A stretch of DNA of 34,521 bases from the NCBI GenBank assembly GCA_030154225.1, contig JASKKI010000022.1:1-34521 (forward strand). The letters run 5' to 3'. Below, piece after piece: positions 1-7,380 of the stretch. The notes beneath the pieces were generated by a model, which saw nothing but the letters and a program-made list of their open reading frames with translations, ran no database searches and was not told the origin of the DNA. The position numbers and the translations under genes are program-made. Each line of letters opens with the position of its first letter. Within the stretch, counting starts at the first letter, position 1. Source of the DNA: Clostridia bacterium. Lineage in GTDB: Bacteria; Bacillota; Peptococcia; Peptococcales; BICA1-8.

Positions 1-36
1 TATCTTTAACATTAGCTACAAACATACTTTCAACTC

Positions 37-813
37 CTAACTTACTACTTTATGGGATAATCTTAATTTGTCAGCAACCATTGCTATAAATTCACTATTA
101 GTTGGTTTACCTCGATCCAAATTAATTGTATAACCAAAAAATTTATTCATCATGTCTACATTTCCCCGGTCCCAAGCTAATTCTATAGCATGTCGTATTG
201 CCCTTTCAACTCTACTGGGAGTTGTCGAGTATTTTTCTGCAATCATTGGGTAAAGTTCCTTTGTAACTGCTCCTAATAAATTTACTTCATCTATCACCAA
301 CAAAATAGCATCTCTTAAATACTGATAACCTTTAATATGGGCAGGAACACCCATTTGATGAATAATATTGGTCACTTCAACCTCTAAATTTTTAACTTTA
401 TTAACCGATTGATTTGTTCTAACTGGAACTTGGGTTACAGAACCATTACCAAGTTGACGTATTCTATTGGCTAAAACATCTATGTCAAAGGGCTTTAATA
501 AATAATAATCCGCACCTAATTCTACAGCTTTTTGTGTCATCGATTCTTGTCCGAAAGCTGTTAACATAATAACTTTTGGCCTATAATCACTTACATTTAA
601 TTTTTCTAATACACCTATTCCATCTAAATGTGGCATAATAATATCTAATACAACTACATTTGGCTGCTCTTCTTTAATTTTTTTTAATGCTTCCACACCA
701 TTATTAGCTATTCCAACCAATTCAATATCTTCCTGAACCTTAAAAAATTCTTTTAAGATGTCACAAAATTCTTTATTGTCATCTGCAATAAGTAATTTAG
801 TACTTGTTATCAT
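37..813 (-). CDS. spo0A: Spo0A, master sporulation response regulator
   Basis: Spo0A is the phosphorelay-activated transcription factor that commits the cell to sporulation. The 258-residue length is normal for the family. The receiver domain occupies about residues 1-125, with the acidic pair D11/D12, the phospho-acceptor D57 in [10 protein letters not shown]85 and K107 in LLKPFD. A variable linker (about 126-145) leads to the Spo0A DNA-binding domain, which carries the family signature [19 protein letters not shown]. The ATG at 813 follows a purine-rich AGGGGGCG site. The gene lies 32 bp behind spoIVB, the usual order in endospore formers. A sigma-H-type promoter and an overlapping 0A box lie just upstream (855-884), so autoregulation is likely. 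No terminator is visible in the 36 bases left after the stop. Confidence 0.98.
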   Translation of the reverse strand: MITSTKLLIADDNKEFCDILKEFFKVQEDIELVGIANNGVEALKKIKEEQPNVVVLDIIMPHLDGIGVLEKLNVSDYRPKVIMLTAFGQESMTQKAVELGADYYLLKPFDIDVLANRIRQLGNGSVTQVPVRTNQSVNKVKNLEVEVTNIIHQMGVPAHIKGYQYLRDAILLVIDEVNLLGAVTKELYPMIAEKYSTTPSRVERAIRHAIELAWDRGNVDMMNKFFGYTINLDRGKPTNSEFIAMVADKLRLSHKVVS

Positions 814-845
814 TAATACGCCCCCTATTTCGTTATTTTTAGAAG

Positions 846-2276
846 TTAAGAAACAATTTCGACAAAAACAAAAAGATATCCTCCCAAAAAATGTCTCTTT
901 TTTCTTGAATTTTCCGTCAATATTCTATTTTTTGTTACATAAGAACTAAAAAAATCTCGGGTTTTATGCCCCAAGATTTTCAAATCTTTCTGTTTAATTA
1001 AACCAGCTTCTTTTAGCATATTTTCTATAAAAATACCATAACCACGAGTAGGATCATTAATAAAAACATGGGTTACTGCTCCAATAATTTTACCATTTTG
1101 GATTATTGGTGAACCACTCATACCTTGGATTATTCCACCGGTTTTTTTGATTAGTTTAGGATCAGTAATTCTAATTATCATACTTTTTCCATCATTTCTT
1201 CCGGGCATAACCTTTTCGATATTTATACTAAATTTTTCAACATTTTCATTTTCAACAACGGTTAATATTTCTGCATATCCTGTTTTAATTTGGTTAGCAT
1301 AAGCAATAGGTAAAGGCTGAGAAAAATAACTATTTATTATTTTCAAATCTCTTAAAGAACCGAATATTCCACAAAAACTATTTATTTGAATATCTCCTAA
1401 ACTTGAATTTTCAACAAAAATACCCACTTTTTCTCCTGGCTGGCCTCTTTTACCAATTTGAATTCCTTGAATAGATGCTCGAACCAGTTTTCCATTTTTA
1501 ATGTTAATTTGTTGATTAGTATCAGAGTCACTAATCATGTGTCCTAAAGCACCGTATTTTCTAGAAATAGGATCAAAAAATGTTAATGTTCCTACTCCTC
1601 CAGCATTATCCCTTACATATAAACCAATTCTATATGTTTTAGTTTCAGAACAATAAATTGGAGTAATTTTTTTGATTAAAAAATTGTTATTTCTTTTAAT
1701 CAAAATATTAATAGATTCCTGTCTGGAACCTAACTCATTGATTAATCTTGCTAGTTGATCATCAGTATTAATATAATGATCATTGACTTTTACTATTGTA
1801 TCACCTATTTCAATACCTGCCTTTTTAGCAGGAAGATGAGCTTCGCCATTTGCATCTATAATAGGAGATTGCCCTACAATCAAAATTCCTTGTGTCCTTA
1901 ATAAAACACCTATGGCCTGACCACCAGGGTATACCTTGATATTTTGAACTACATCTACATTAATTTTTTTAATAGGTATTATCCCAAATAGTTTTAATTG
2001 TAAATTAACATGACCAGGTTCCAAAGCTACAGGAGAAATATCAGCAAAATTAAATTTGGTGTTTTTAAAATTTAAGATATCTTGACCATCATTAACCTCG
2101 ATACTTAATTGTTCCAAAAAACCTGGAGGAAATTTTAAACCTAGAGATAATTCATCCCCAACAGATATTTTCTGATGTGTTGGTAAAGTTAAAAAACTTT
2201 GAACCGGTGTCGAAAAGGTTAAAAAGAAAAAAAATACTAGTATGATGATTAGTGGTTTCTTGAAGCCTTTGGGCAC
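846..2276 (-). CDS. spoIVB: SpoIVB, S55 serine peptidase of the sigma-K checkpoint, with extended C-terminus
   Basis: SpoIVB is secreted by the forespore into the intermembrane space, where it cleaves SpoIVFA and triggers pro-sigma-K processing. A signal anchor spans about residues 7-27, and a PDZ domain about 110-200 includes [17 protein letters not shown]. The peptidase catalytic residues are visible as H246 in [10 protein letters not shown]372, and S387 in QGMSGSPI. The start is a GTG at 2276 behind GGGAGTGA; an ATG four bases upstream is out of frame. Bacillus SpoIVB has about 426 residues and ends soon after the segment seen here as [13 protein letters not shown]. This frame continues some 50 residues more, through a hairpin typical of a terminator and through the spo0A promoter, so the natural stop may have been lost. 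The extension is not recognisable as a domain. Confidence 0.95.
   Translation of the reverse strand: MPKGFKKPLIIILVFFFFLTFSTPVQSFLTLPTHQKISVGDELSLGLKFPPGFLEQLSIEVNDGQDILNFKNTKFNFADISPVALEPGHVNLQLKLFGIIPIKKINVDVVQNIKVYPGGQAIGVLLRTQGILIVGQSPIIDANGEAHLPAKKAGIEIGDTIVKVNDHYINTDDQLARLINELGSRQESINILIKRNNNFLIKKITPIYCSETKTYRIGLYVRDNAGGVGTLTFFDPISRKYGALGHMISDSDTNQQINIKNGKLVRASIQGIQIGKRGQPGEKVGIFVENSSLGDIQINSFCGIFGSLRDLKIINSYFSQPLPIAYANQIKTGYAEILTVVENENVEKFSINIEKVMPGRNDGKSMIIRITDPKLIKKTGGIIQGMSGSPIIQNGKIIGAVTHVFINDPTRGYGIFIENMLKEAGLIKQKDLKILGHKTRDFFSSYVTKNRILTENSRKKRHFLGGYLFVFVEIVS
855..884 (-). promoter_or_regulatory. Candidate sigma-H promoter with overlapping 0A box for spo0A
   Basis: On the minus strand the -35 is GGAGGATAT (884-876), a full match to RNAGGAWWW. 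A 12-nt spacer follows, then the -10 GTCGAAATT (863-855), which matches RNNGAATWW at all but one position. The 0A-box core TGTCGAA (864-858) overlaps the -10. Predicted transcription would begin about 34 nt before the spo0A ATG. In Bacillus the spo0A gene is known to have a sigma-H promoter and 0A boxes at this place. The element lies inside the last codons of the spoIVB reading frame. This is a motif match only. Confidence 0.62.
948..980 (-). terminator. Intrinsic terminator hairpin embedded in the 3' end of spoIVB
   Basis: On the minus strand AAAATCTTGGG (980-970) pairs with CCCGAGATTTT (961-951) over 11 bp, including one T-G wobble. The loop is 8 nt and a run of seven T (954-948) follows. 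This is the form of a Rho-independent terminator, but it lies in frame inside the spoIVB reading frame at about residues 433-443, where terminators are not expected. Confidence 0.7.
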
Positions 2277-2428
2277 TCATTTTTCACTCCCTTTTAACTC
2301 CCAGTGCTTTTCCTCAAGCTTCAAAACTCTTTCTATAAGTATAAGTTAACCTTTTCAAGTTTACTTTATGTATTGAATATTTTCGCAATTTTGTTATATT
2401 AATATGATTTTTACAACAAACTTTTTAT
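2277..2428 (-). promoter_or_regulatory. recN-spoIVB intergenic region, possible forespore promoter
   Basis: This 152-bp AT-rich gap should hold the spoIVB promoter, which is sigma-G dependent in Bacillus. A CATATTA element near 2399-2405 on the minus strand matches the -10 of forespore sigma factors (CATWHTA). I find no convincing -35 at the expected distance, so the assignment is weak. No terminator for recN is seen. Confidence 0.25.
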
Positions 2429-4099
2429 TTATTTATTTTTTGCTTTTTTTCTCATTTCTAGGGCATGATTATATGTAATCTCTTCATTACCTCCTAACAT
2501 CCTGGCCAGCTCATAAATTCGTTCCTGTTCATTCAATTTAGCTACTTGAGTAGTTGTTTTATTTTCTTTAACAATTTTTGAAATTTTATAATGTTGATGA
2601 GCAAAACTGGCAATATTGGGAGAATGGGTAACACACAATACTTGATTGAAATTTGATACATAAAATAGTTTTTCGGCAACTTTATTGACAACATGTCCAC
2701 CAATACCACTATCTATTTCATCAAATATTAGTGTAGTTAATTGGTCAGAGTTAGCCAGGATAACTTTGAAAGCCAACATAATTCTAGACATTTCTCCACC
2801 CGAAGCAATCTTTGCTAAAGGTTTTAATGGTTCGCCAGGATTAGGTGAAATTAAAAATTCAACTTTATCTATTCCTCTTAAACTATTTACCACAGGTTCT
2901 ATTTGAACATGAAATTTTGTATGAGGCATAGCCAGCTCATTTAACTGTTTTATGATTTTTTCTTCCAATTCTGCAGCTAATTTTTTTCTTAAATTAGAAA
3001 GTTCCCGAGCACTTTTTAAATAATTATTTTCACTTTCTTTTACTGTATTTTCCAATTTTTCAATTATAAATTCACAATTTTCTAATTCTTGTATTTCTTT
3101 TTTTGTTTTATTTTTAAAATCAAGTATTTCTTTTATTGTTCCCCCATATTTTCTTTTTAATTTATCTATAGCAAATTTTCGTTCTTGTAAGTATTCTTTT
3201 CTTTCATTATCAAAACTAAAGTTTTCACCATAATCTTTTAAAGCTCTAGCTGAATCTTCAATATGGTATACAGCTGTTTGCAAATTATCGGCCATTTCCG
3301 CAAACAGATTATCCAACAGGGAAATTTCTTTTAATTTATCTATGACCTGGCTAATTTTGTCATAAGCTGAATTATTTCCGTAAAGTAATTCATAACCTTC
3401 ATTAACAATAGAATATATTTTTTCCCAGTTATTTAAAATTGTTAGTTCAGATTGAATATCTTCGTACTCATTCTCCTTCAAGTTCAGGTTATTAATTTCA
3501 GCTACCTGAAATTTCAACAAATCTAAACGTTGGGATTTATCTTCCACTTGTTTTAATAATTTATCTAATTGTTTTTTATTGTATTGCCATAAATTATAAT
3601 TTTCTTTTACAGTATTTAATAAATTTTGAAAACTTTCATTACCCATACTATCTAAAAGGAATATATGGTTTTCACTTTGAGATAAGCTTTGGAAATCATG
3701 TTGACCATAAATATCTATTAATTGGCTGCCAATTTCTTTAAATACAGATAATGTCACAATTCTATTATTAACCCGACAAATATTTTTCCCGGTTAAAGAA
3801 ATTTCCCTGGTTAAAATTAGCAAATGATCATCTATTTCCAAATCAAATCCATATTCCTTTAATTTTTTTTCCAAAGGGTGTTTTTTCGGGATTAGAAAAG
3901 TACCTTCTACAATAGCTTTTTCTTTAGTAACTCTAATAAAATCACTTTGTCCTCTTGCCCCAAGAAGCAAAGAAACCGCATCAATTATTATGGATTTTCC
4001 AGCACCTGTCTCTCCAGTCAAAACATTGAATTTTCCATCAAATTCCATATTTAAGTTATCAATTAAAGCAAAGTCTTTAATGCTTAATTGAATTAACAT
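2429..4099 (-). CDS. recN: RecN, SMC-like DNA double-strand break repair ATPase
   Basis: RecN is an SMC-family ATPase recruited early to DNA double-strand breaks, where it promotes end tethering and RecA-dependent repair. The N-terminal ATPase half carries Walker A GETGAGKS (residues 29-36). The middle (about 150-370) is rich in Lys, Glu and Leu and reads as coiled coil. The C-terminal half holds the ABC signature ASGGEMSRIMLAFK and Walker B TLIFDEIDSGIGG, followed by the H-loop region VTHSPNIASFA. At 556 residues it is full length. The ATG at 4099 sits behind GGAGGG. It follows argR closely and precedes spoIVB, the standard argR-recN-spoIVB order of sporulating Firmicutes. Confidence 0.97.
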   Translation of the reverse strand: MLIQLSIKDFALIDNLNMEFDGKFNVLTGETGAGKSIIIDAVSLLLGARGQSDFIRVTKEKAIVEGTFLIPKKHPLEKKLKEYGFDLEIDDHLLILTREISLTGKNICRVNNRIVTLSVFKEIGSQLIDIYGQHDFQSLSQSENHIFLLDSMGNESFQNLLNTVKENYNLWQYNKKQLDKLLKQVEDKSQRLDLLKFQVAEINNLNLKENEYEDIQSELTILNNWEKIYSIVNEGYELLYGNNSAYDKISQVIDKLKEISLLDNLFAEMADNLQTAVYHIEDSARALKDYGENFSFDNERKEYLQERKFAIDKLKRKYGGTIKEILDFKNKTKKEIQELENCEFIIEKLENTVKESENNYLKSARELSNLRKKLAAELEEKIIKQLNELAMPHTKFHVQIEPVVNSLRGIDKVEFLISPNPGEPLKPLAKIASGGEMSRIMLAFKVILANSDQLTTLIFDEIDSGIGGHVVNKVAEKLFYVSNFNQVLCVTHSPNIASFAHQHYKISKIVKENKTTTQVAKLNEQERIYELARMLGGNEEITYNHALEMRKKAKNK

Positions 4100-4121
4100 C
4101 GATTTAAAGCCCTCCAGTACA

Positions 4122-4568
4122 CTAATCTAAATAACTATTAATTTTTTTAATTACAGTTGGTACTGCACTAACAGGTTTAATAACTAATAGAATTGTATCA
4201 TCGCCGGCAACAGTCCCAATAACTTCTCTCCACTGTGCATTATCTATTACTGAAGCAACTGCCTGGGCATTACCAGGAGGTGTTTTAATAACAATAATAT
4301 TTTCGCTATAATCATATTTTAATACAAATTCTTTGATCATAAATTTTAGACGGCTTTCAGAAACGGTAACCTCCATAGGCAAAGCATATTTGTACATTTC
4401 ATTGCCAATAGCAACTTTTATAAGACCCAATTCTTTTATATCCCTGGATACTGTAGCCTGAGTAACATTAAACCCTTCCTTTCTTAAGGCTTCGGCAACT
4501 TCCTCCTGAGTACTTATAATTTGATTTTGAATTAATTCTAGAATTTTTTTATGGCGTTTTGTTTTCAA
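4122..4568 (-). CDS. argR: ArgR/AhrC arginine repressor
   Basis: ArgR is a hexameric arginine-dependent regulator of arginine biosynthesis and catabolism. The N-terminal winged helix contains the recognition segment FNVTQATVSRDIKELGLIKV, and the C-terminal oligomerisation and arginine-binding domain contains GTVAGDDTILLVI. The open frame extends to 4598, inside the preceding gene, but I place the start at the TTG at 4568. That gives the family N-terminus MKTKRHKKILEL and 148 residues, and it lies 8 nt behind GGGGAGG. This leaves a 4-nt gap after mnmM/ytqB. A GTG at 4577 is possible but is only 3 nt from the ribosome-binding site. In this operon position it is a conserved neighbour of recN. 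Confidence 0.95.
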   Translation of the reverse strand: MKTKRHKKILELIQNQIISTQEEVAEALRKEGFNVTQATVSRDIKELGLIKVAIGNEMYKYALPMEVTVSESRLKFMIKEFVLKYDYSENIIVIKTPPGNAQAVASVIDNAQWREVIGTVAGDDTILLVIKPVSAVPTVIKKINSYLD

Positions 4569-4572
4569 TTCA

Positions 4573-5145
4573 CTAACCTCCCCGCCTATGAATAACAATC
4601 AATTGTGGTGCAGTTTCTCTTCGGTTTAGGAAAGACCATTGAAGAATATCCCAGCATTTTTTATCTAAATTGCTTACTAATTCTAATACTGCCTCTTTTT
4701 CTTTAATCCCGCCTTGATGTCCGGAGTAAACCATTATTGTAATTAACCCTCCTGCTTCTAGTAATTCTAAAGCTTGTCTAATGGATATAGTAGTAGTTTC
4801 CGGTAAGGTTATTATTTTATGGTCACCTTTTGGCAAATAACCTAAATTAAACATAACAGCTTTAACCTTTTTTTGAATATATTTTAGCATATTTTCATGA
4901 CCAGTTTTAATTAGAGTAACCCGGTCTAATAACTTATTTTCCGCTAATAAATTATAAGTATTATTAAGAGCACATTCTTGGATATCAAAAGCATATACTT
5001 TTCCATTTTCACCAACTAAACTAGCTAATAATAAAGTATCATTACCATTCCCTGCAGTAGCATCAACTACAGAATCTCCAGGTTTTACTACATTTTTTAT
5101 TAAAAAATGGGTAAAAGAGTTAAGGCTAGAAAAAATGTTATTCAT
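4573..5145 (-). CDS. ytqB: MnmM/YtqB-type tRNA methyltransferase
   Basis: This is a class I SAM-dependent methyltransferase of the YtqB family. MnmM, the characterised form, methylates the wobble uridine side chain of tRNA. The SAM site is DATAGNGNDTLLLASLVG, followed by the acidic strand end VYAFDIQ. The family motifs NLGYLPKGDH and YSGHQGG are present. The start at the ATG at 5145 lies 6 nt behind GGAGG and overlaps the nadK stop by 8 nt. An ATG at 5160 is in frame but has no ribosome-binding site. The resulting 190 residues match the family. Membership in the nadK-ytqB-argR run suggests co-transcription. The exact modification is inferred from the family. Confidence 0.88.
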   Translation of the reverse strand: MNNIFSSLNSFTHFLIKNVVKPGDSVVDATAGNGNDTLLLASLVGENGKVYAFDIQECALNNTYNLLAENKLLDRVTLIKTGHENMLKYIQKKVKAVMFNLGYLPKGDHKIITLPETTTISIRQALELLEAGGLITIMVYSGHQGGIKEKEAVLELVSNLDKKCWDILQWSFLNRRETAPQLIVIHRRGG

Positions 5146-6013
5146 AATTACTTCCTCCATCAGATTTTAGTTTTTCCCGCATCACCTGAAAAAATTTTCT
5201 ACCTTTAACCCTAATTAGCCTAGTAACATAATCAGCTTTTTCAATCCAAACTTCATCTTGATTTTCCAGTTTAAATCCATATTGTCCATCTACTGTTAAC
5301 ATTGCTTCAGCTTTAACAGCACGAATTAATACTTTGACAATTTTTTCAGGTGGTATTACAATCGGCCTAGCATATAAGGAATGTGGACAAATAGGGGTAA
5401 TAATACAAACATCTAAGACAGGATGTACTATAGGACCACCGGCTGATAAAGAATAAGCAGTTGAACCTGTAGGAGTAGAAATAATAATTCCATCTGCTGA
5501 ATAGGAAGCAACAAATTCATCACCTAAAAAAGTATCTAAGGTAATTAAACGGGCAAAAGAACCTTTATTAATAACAAAATCATTTAAAGCGTTAAATTTT
5601 CCTATCCATTTATTATTTCTCTTAACCTGACCAGAAAGCATCATTCTTTCCTCAATATAAAAATCACCATTCAACATTTTTTCCAGGTAAAAATAAATTT
5701 CACCAACTTCAATTTCTGTTAAAAATCCTAAATAACCCAAATTAACACCCAAGATGGGTATTTTATAACCAGCTATATACCGGGCAGCTCTTAAAAAAGT
5801 TCCATCTCCTCCTAATACTAACACTATATCTACCTTAGAACAAAATTCTTCTTTTTCAACTCCTATTTTAAAATCTAAATAACTGGCATCTTCTTTGGGA
5901 GAAAGAACTTGAATATTATGATATTTCAGCCATTCAATAACTTCTTTACCTAATTGAATAGGTTGACGTTTATTATAATTAAGGATTAAACCAATTTTTG
6001 ATATTTTTTGCAT
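5138..6013 (-). CDS. nadK: NAD kinase (ATP/polyphosphate-dependent)
   Basis: NadK phosphorylates NAD to NADP in the cytosol. The signature VLGGDGTFLRAAR carries the catalytic aspartate D70, and ILGVNLGYLGFLTE follows. An NDF triplet replaces the usual NE/ND motif before the beta-rich C-terminal domain, which contains YSADGIIISTPTGSTAYSLS and AGGPIVHP. At 291 residues it is full length. It overlaps ytqB by 8 nt and follows the nuclease-like gene by 12 nt. NadK next to tlyA, argR and recN is the common Firmicutes order. Confidence 0.97.
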   Translation of the reverse strand: MQKISKIGLILNYNKRQPIQLGKEVIEWLKYHNIQVLSPKEDASYLDFKIGVEKEEFCSKVDIVLVLGGDGTFLRAARYIAGYKIPILGVNLGYLGFLTEIEVGEIYFYLEKMLNGDFYIEERMMLSGQVKRNNKWIGKFNALNDFVINKGSFARLITLDTFLGDEFVASYSADGIIISTPTGSTAYSLSAGGPIVHPVLDVCIITPICPHSLYARPIVIPPEKIVKVLIRAVKAEAMLTVDGQYGFKLENQDEVWIEKADYVTRLIRVKGRKFFQVMREKLKSDGGSNYE

Positions 6014-6025
6014 ATAATCATCCTT

Positions 6026-6535
6026 TCAGCCGAAAAATCGCCATAATATCAATCCACAAATAGTACCCATTAATCCGGCTATCAAAATTCCTTTTAGGGA
6101 AAAAGAAGTTTTTCCCCATTGAAATTCTATTCTCTTTAAAGTTCTTTTATCCATGTCTAATAATAATATTCCATGGGGGTTAAAAACTAAATAATATTCT
6201 AATAACTGCCTTCGTACCAAGGCTGTAGTAGCTCGGGCTTTTTTCCCGGTCTTAACTTCTACAACATATTTTTTATTACCTTTTTTGACAATAAAATCAG
6301 CCTGAACATAACTTGGATAAGGTTTTTCATCTATGTAAACTACAATAGGCTCTTTTTGCTGGATATCAATAATATCATATCCTTCTTTATTCAAAAAAGA
6401 AATAGCATCCTTTTCTGCCTTTTTCGCTGTAGCCAGAGTTTTTTTAACCTTAAATGTTTTAAATTTCTTGTTGGCTAAATAAAATAAATAACTTCCCAAA
6501 ATAATACCCAGAATTAGAATATCAGTGAGTCGCAT
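6026..6535 (-). CDS. Membrane-anchored PD-(D/E)XK nuclease-like protein
   Basis: I do not recognise a named family. The 169-residue protein has an N-terminal membrane segment (about residues 4-22, LTDILILGIILGSYLFYLA) and a second one at the C-terminus (GILIAGLMGTICGLILW). Between them is a domain with a PD-(D/E)XK-like pattern: an aspartate in YVQADFIV, then VVEVKTG, then a helix RRQLLEYY. This resembles small resolvase or YraN-like nucleases. The start is the ATG at 6535, 5-6 nt behind AGAGGTGG; an upstream ATG at 6565 lacks such a site. It sits between tlyA and nadK, where many relatives have no gene. DNA cleavage is only an inference. Confidence 0.7.
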   Translation of the reverse strand: MRLTDILILGIILGSYLFYLANKKFKTFKVKKTLATAKKAEKDAISFLNKEGYDIIDIQQKEPIVVYIDEKPYPSYVQADFIVKKGNKKYVVEVKTGKKARATTALVRRQLLEYYLVFNPHGILLLDMDKRTLKRIEFQWGKTSFSLKGILIAGLMGTICGLILWRFFG

Positions 6536-6574
6536 GATTTCCACCTCTATCCAAGTATTCGACAATGGGAAGCT

Positions 6575-7378
6575 TTATCCTTTATCATTAAGTTTTTGGT
6601 TAGCCTCATTTATGACTAACTTAACATCTATCTCCCTGGATTGACCTGAATTATCTAACCAGAGCAGGTACTCCACATTACCTTCGGGACCTTTAACCGG
6701 AGAATAAGTTAAACCTTTAATACCAAACCCCAAACCTTTGCTTAAATCTAATACTTTTTTAATTACTTCCCAGTGAACATCCGGATCTTTAACCACACCT
6801 TTTTTTCCTACCTTTTCTTTACCAGCTTCAAATTGAGGTTTGATTAAAGCTACAACTTCACCATCTTTTTTTAAAATAGTTTTTATAACAGGTAAAATTT
6901 TATCCAGAGAAATAAAAGCAACATCAATAGTAACAAAATCTACCTGTTCTCCTAAATCACTTGGGGTAAGATACCTCGCATTAGTTCGTTCCATATTAAT
7001 AACTCTGGAATCTGTTCTCAGTTTCCAGTCCAGTTGTCCATAACCCACATCAATAGCATAGACTTTTTGAGCTCCATTCTGTAAAGCACAATCGGTAAAA
7101 CCACCGGTTGAAGCTCCAATATCTGCTACAACCTTATTCATAAGGTTAATAGGAAAAAAATTTAAGGCCTTTTCTAGCTTTAAACCACCACGGCTAACAT
7201 AGGGCAAAATGGGACCATAAATTTTGATTTTACTAGATAGCTCTACACTGGTACCGGCTTTATCCACTCTTTTACCATCTACCATAACTTGACCTGCCAT
7301 AATCAAAGCTTTAGCTTTTTCTCTGCTGTTAACCAGGCCCTGTTTTACCATGGCAACATCCAAACGCATTTTTTCCAT
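6575..7378 (-). CDS. tlyA: TlyA-family rRNA 2'-O-methyltransferase
   Basis: TlyA proteins 2'-O-methylate ribose positions in rRNA; older annotations call them hemolysins. An S4 RNA-binding domain lies at about residues 4-62 (RLDVAMVKQGLVNSREKAK through VDGKRVDKAG). The FtsJ-like methyltransferase follows, with SAM loop VADIGASTGGFTDCAL and the segment KVYAIDVGYGQLDWKLR. At 267 residues it is normal. It begins 2 nt after the dxs stop, and GGGAG at the end of dxs provides the ribosome-binding site. The dxs-tlyA order is common in Firmicutes. Confidence 0.95.
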   Translation of the reverse strand: MEKMRLDVAMVKQGLVNSREKAKALIMAGQVMVDGKRVDKAGTSVELSSKIKIYGPILPYVSRGGLKLEKALNFFPINLMNKVVADIGASTGGFTDCALQNGAQKVYAIDVGYGQLDWKLRTDSRVINMERTNARYLTPSDLGEQVDFVTIDVAFISLDKILPVIKTILKKDGEVVALIKPQFEAGKEKVGKKGVVKDPDVHWEVIKKVLDLSKGLGFGIKGLTYSPVKGPEGNVEYLLWLDNSGQSREIDVKLVINEANQKLNDKG

Positions 7379-7380
7379 TT

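Noticed and set aside
2208-2214. A 0A-box core (TGTCGAA) near the start of spoIVB
   Set aside because: It is inside the coding part for the signal peptide and has no promoter beside it. A 7-mer of this composition is expected several times by chance in the window.
2277-2280. ATG at 2280 as the start of spoIVB
   Set aside because: It is out of frame with the SpoIVB protein. The GTG at 2276 has suitable spacing from GGGAGTGA.
4569-4598. The longer ArgR start at 4598
   Set aside because: It would overlap ytqB, has no ribosome-binding site and adds ten residues absent from the family. The TTG at 4568 fits both the ribosome-binding site and the family N-terminus.
6558-6564. Another 0A-box core upstream of the nuclease-like gene
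   Set aside because: It lies at the junction with tlyA in a tight gene run without promoter elements, so chance is the better explanation.
6575-7378. Hemolysin as the function of tlyA
   Set aside because: The S4 domain and FtsJ-like SAM site show an RNA methyltransferase. The hemolysin name is historical.
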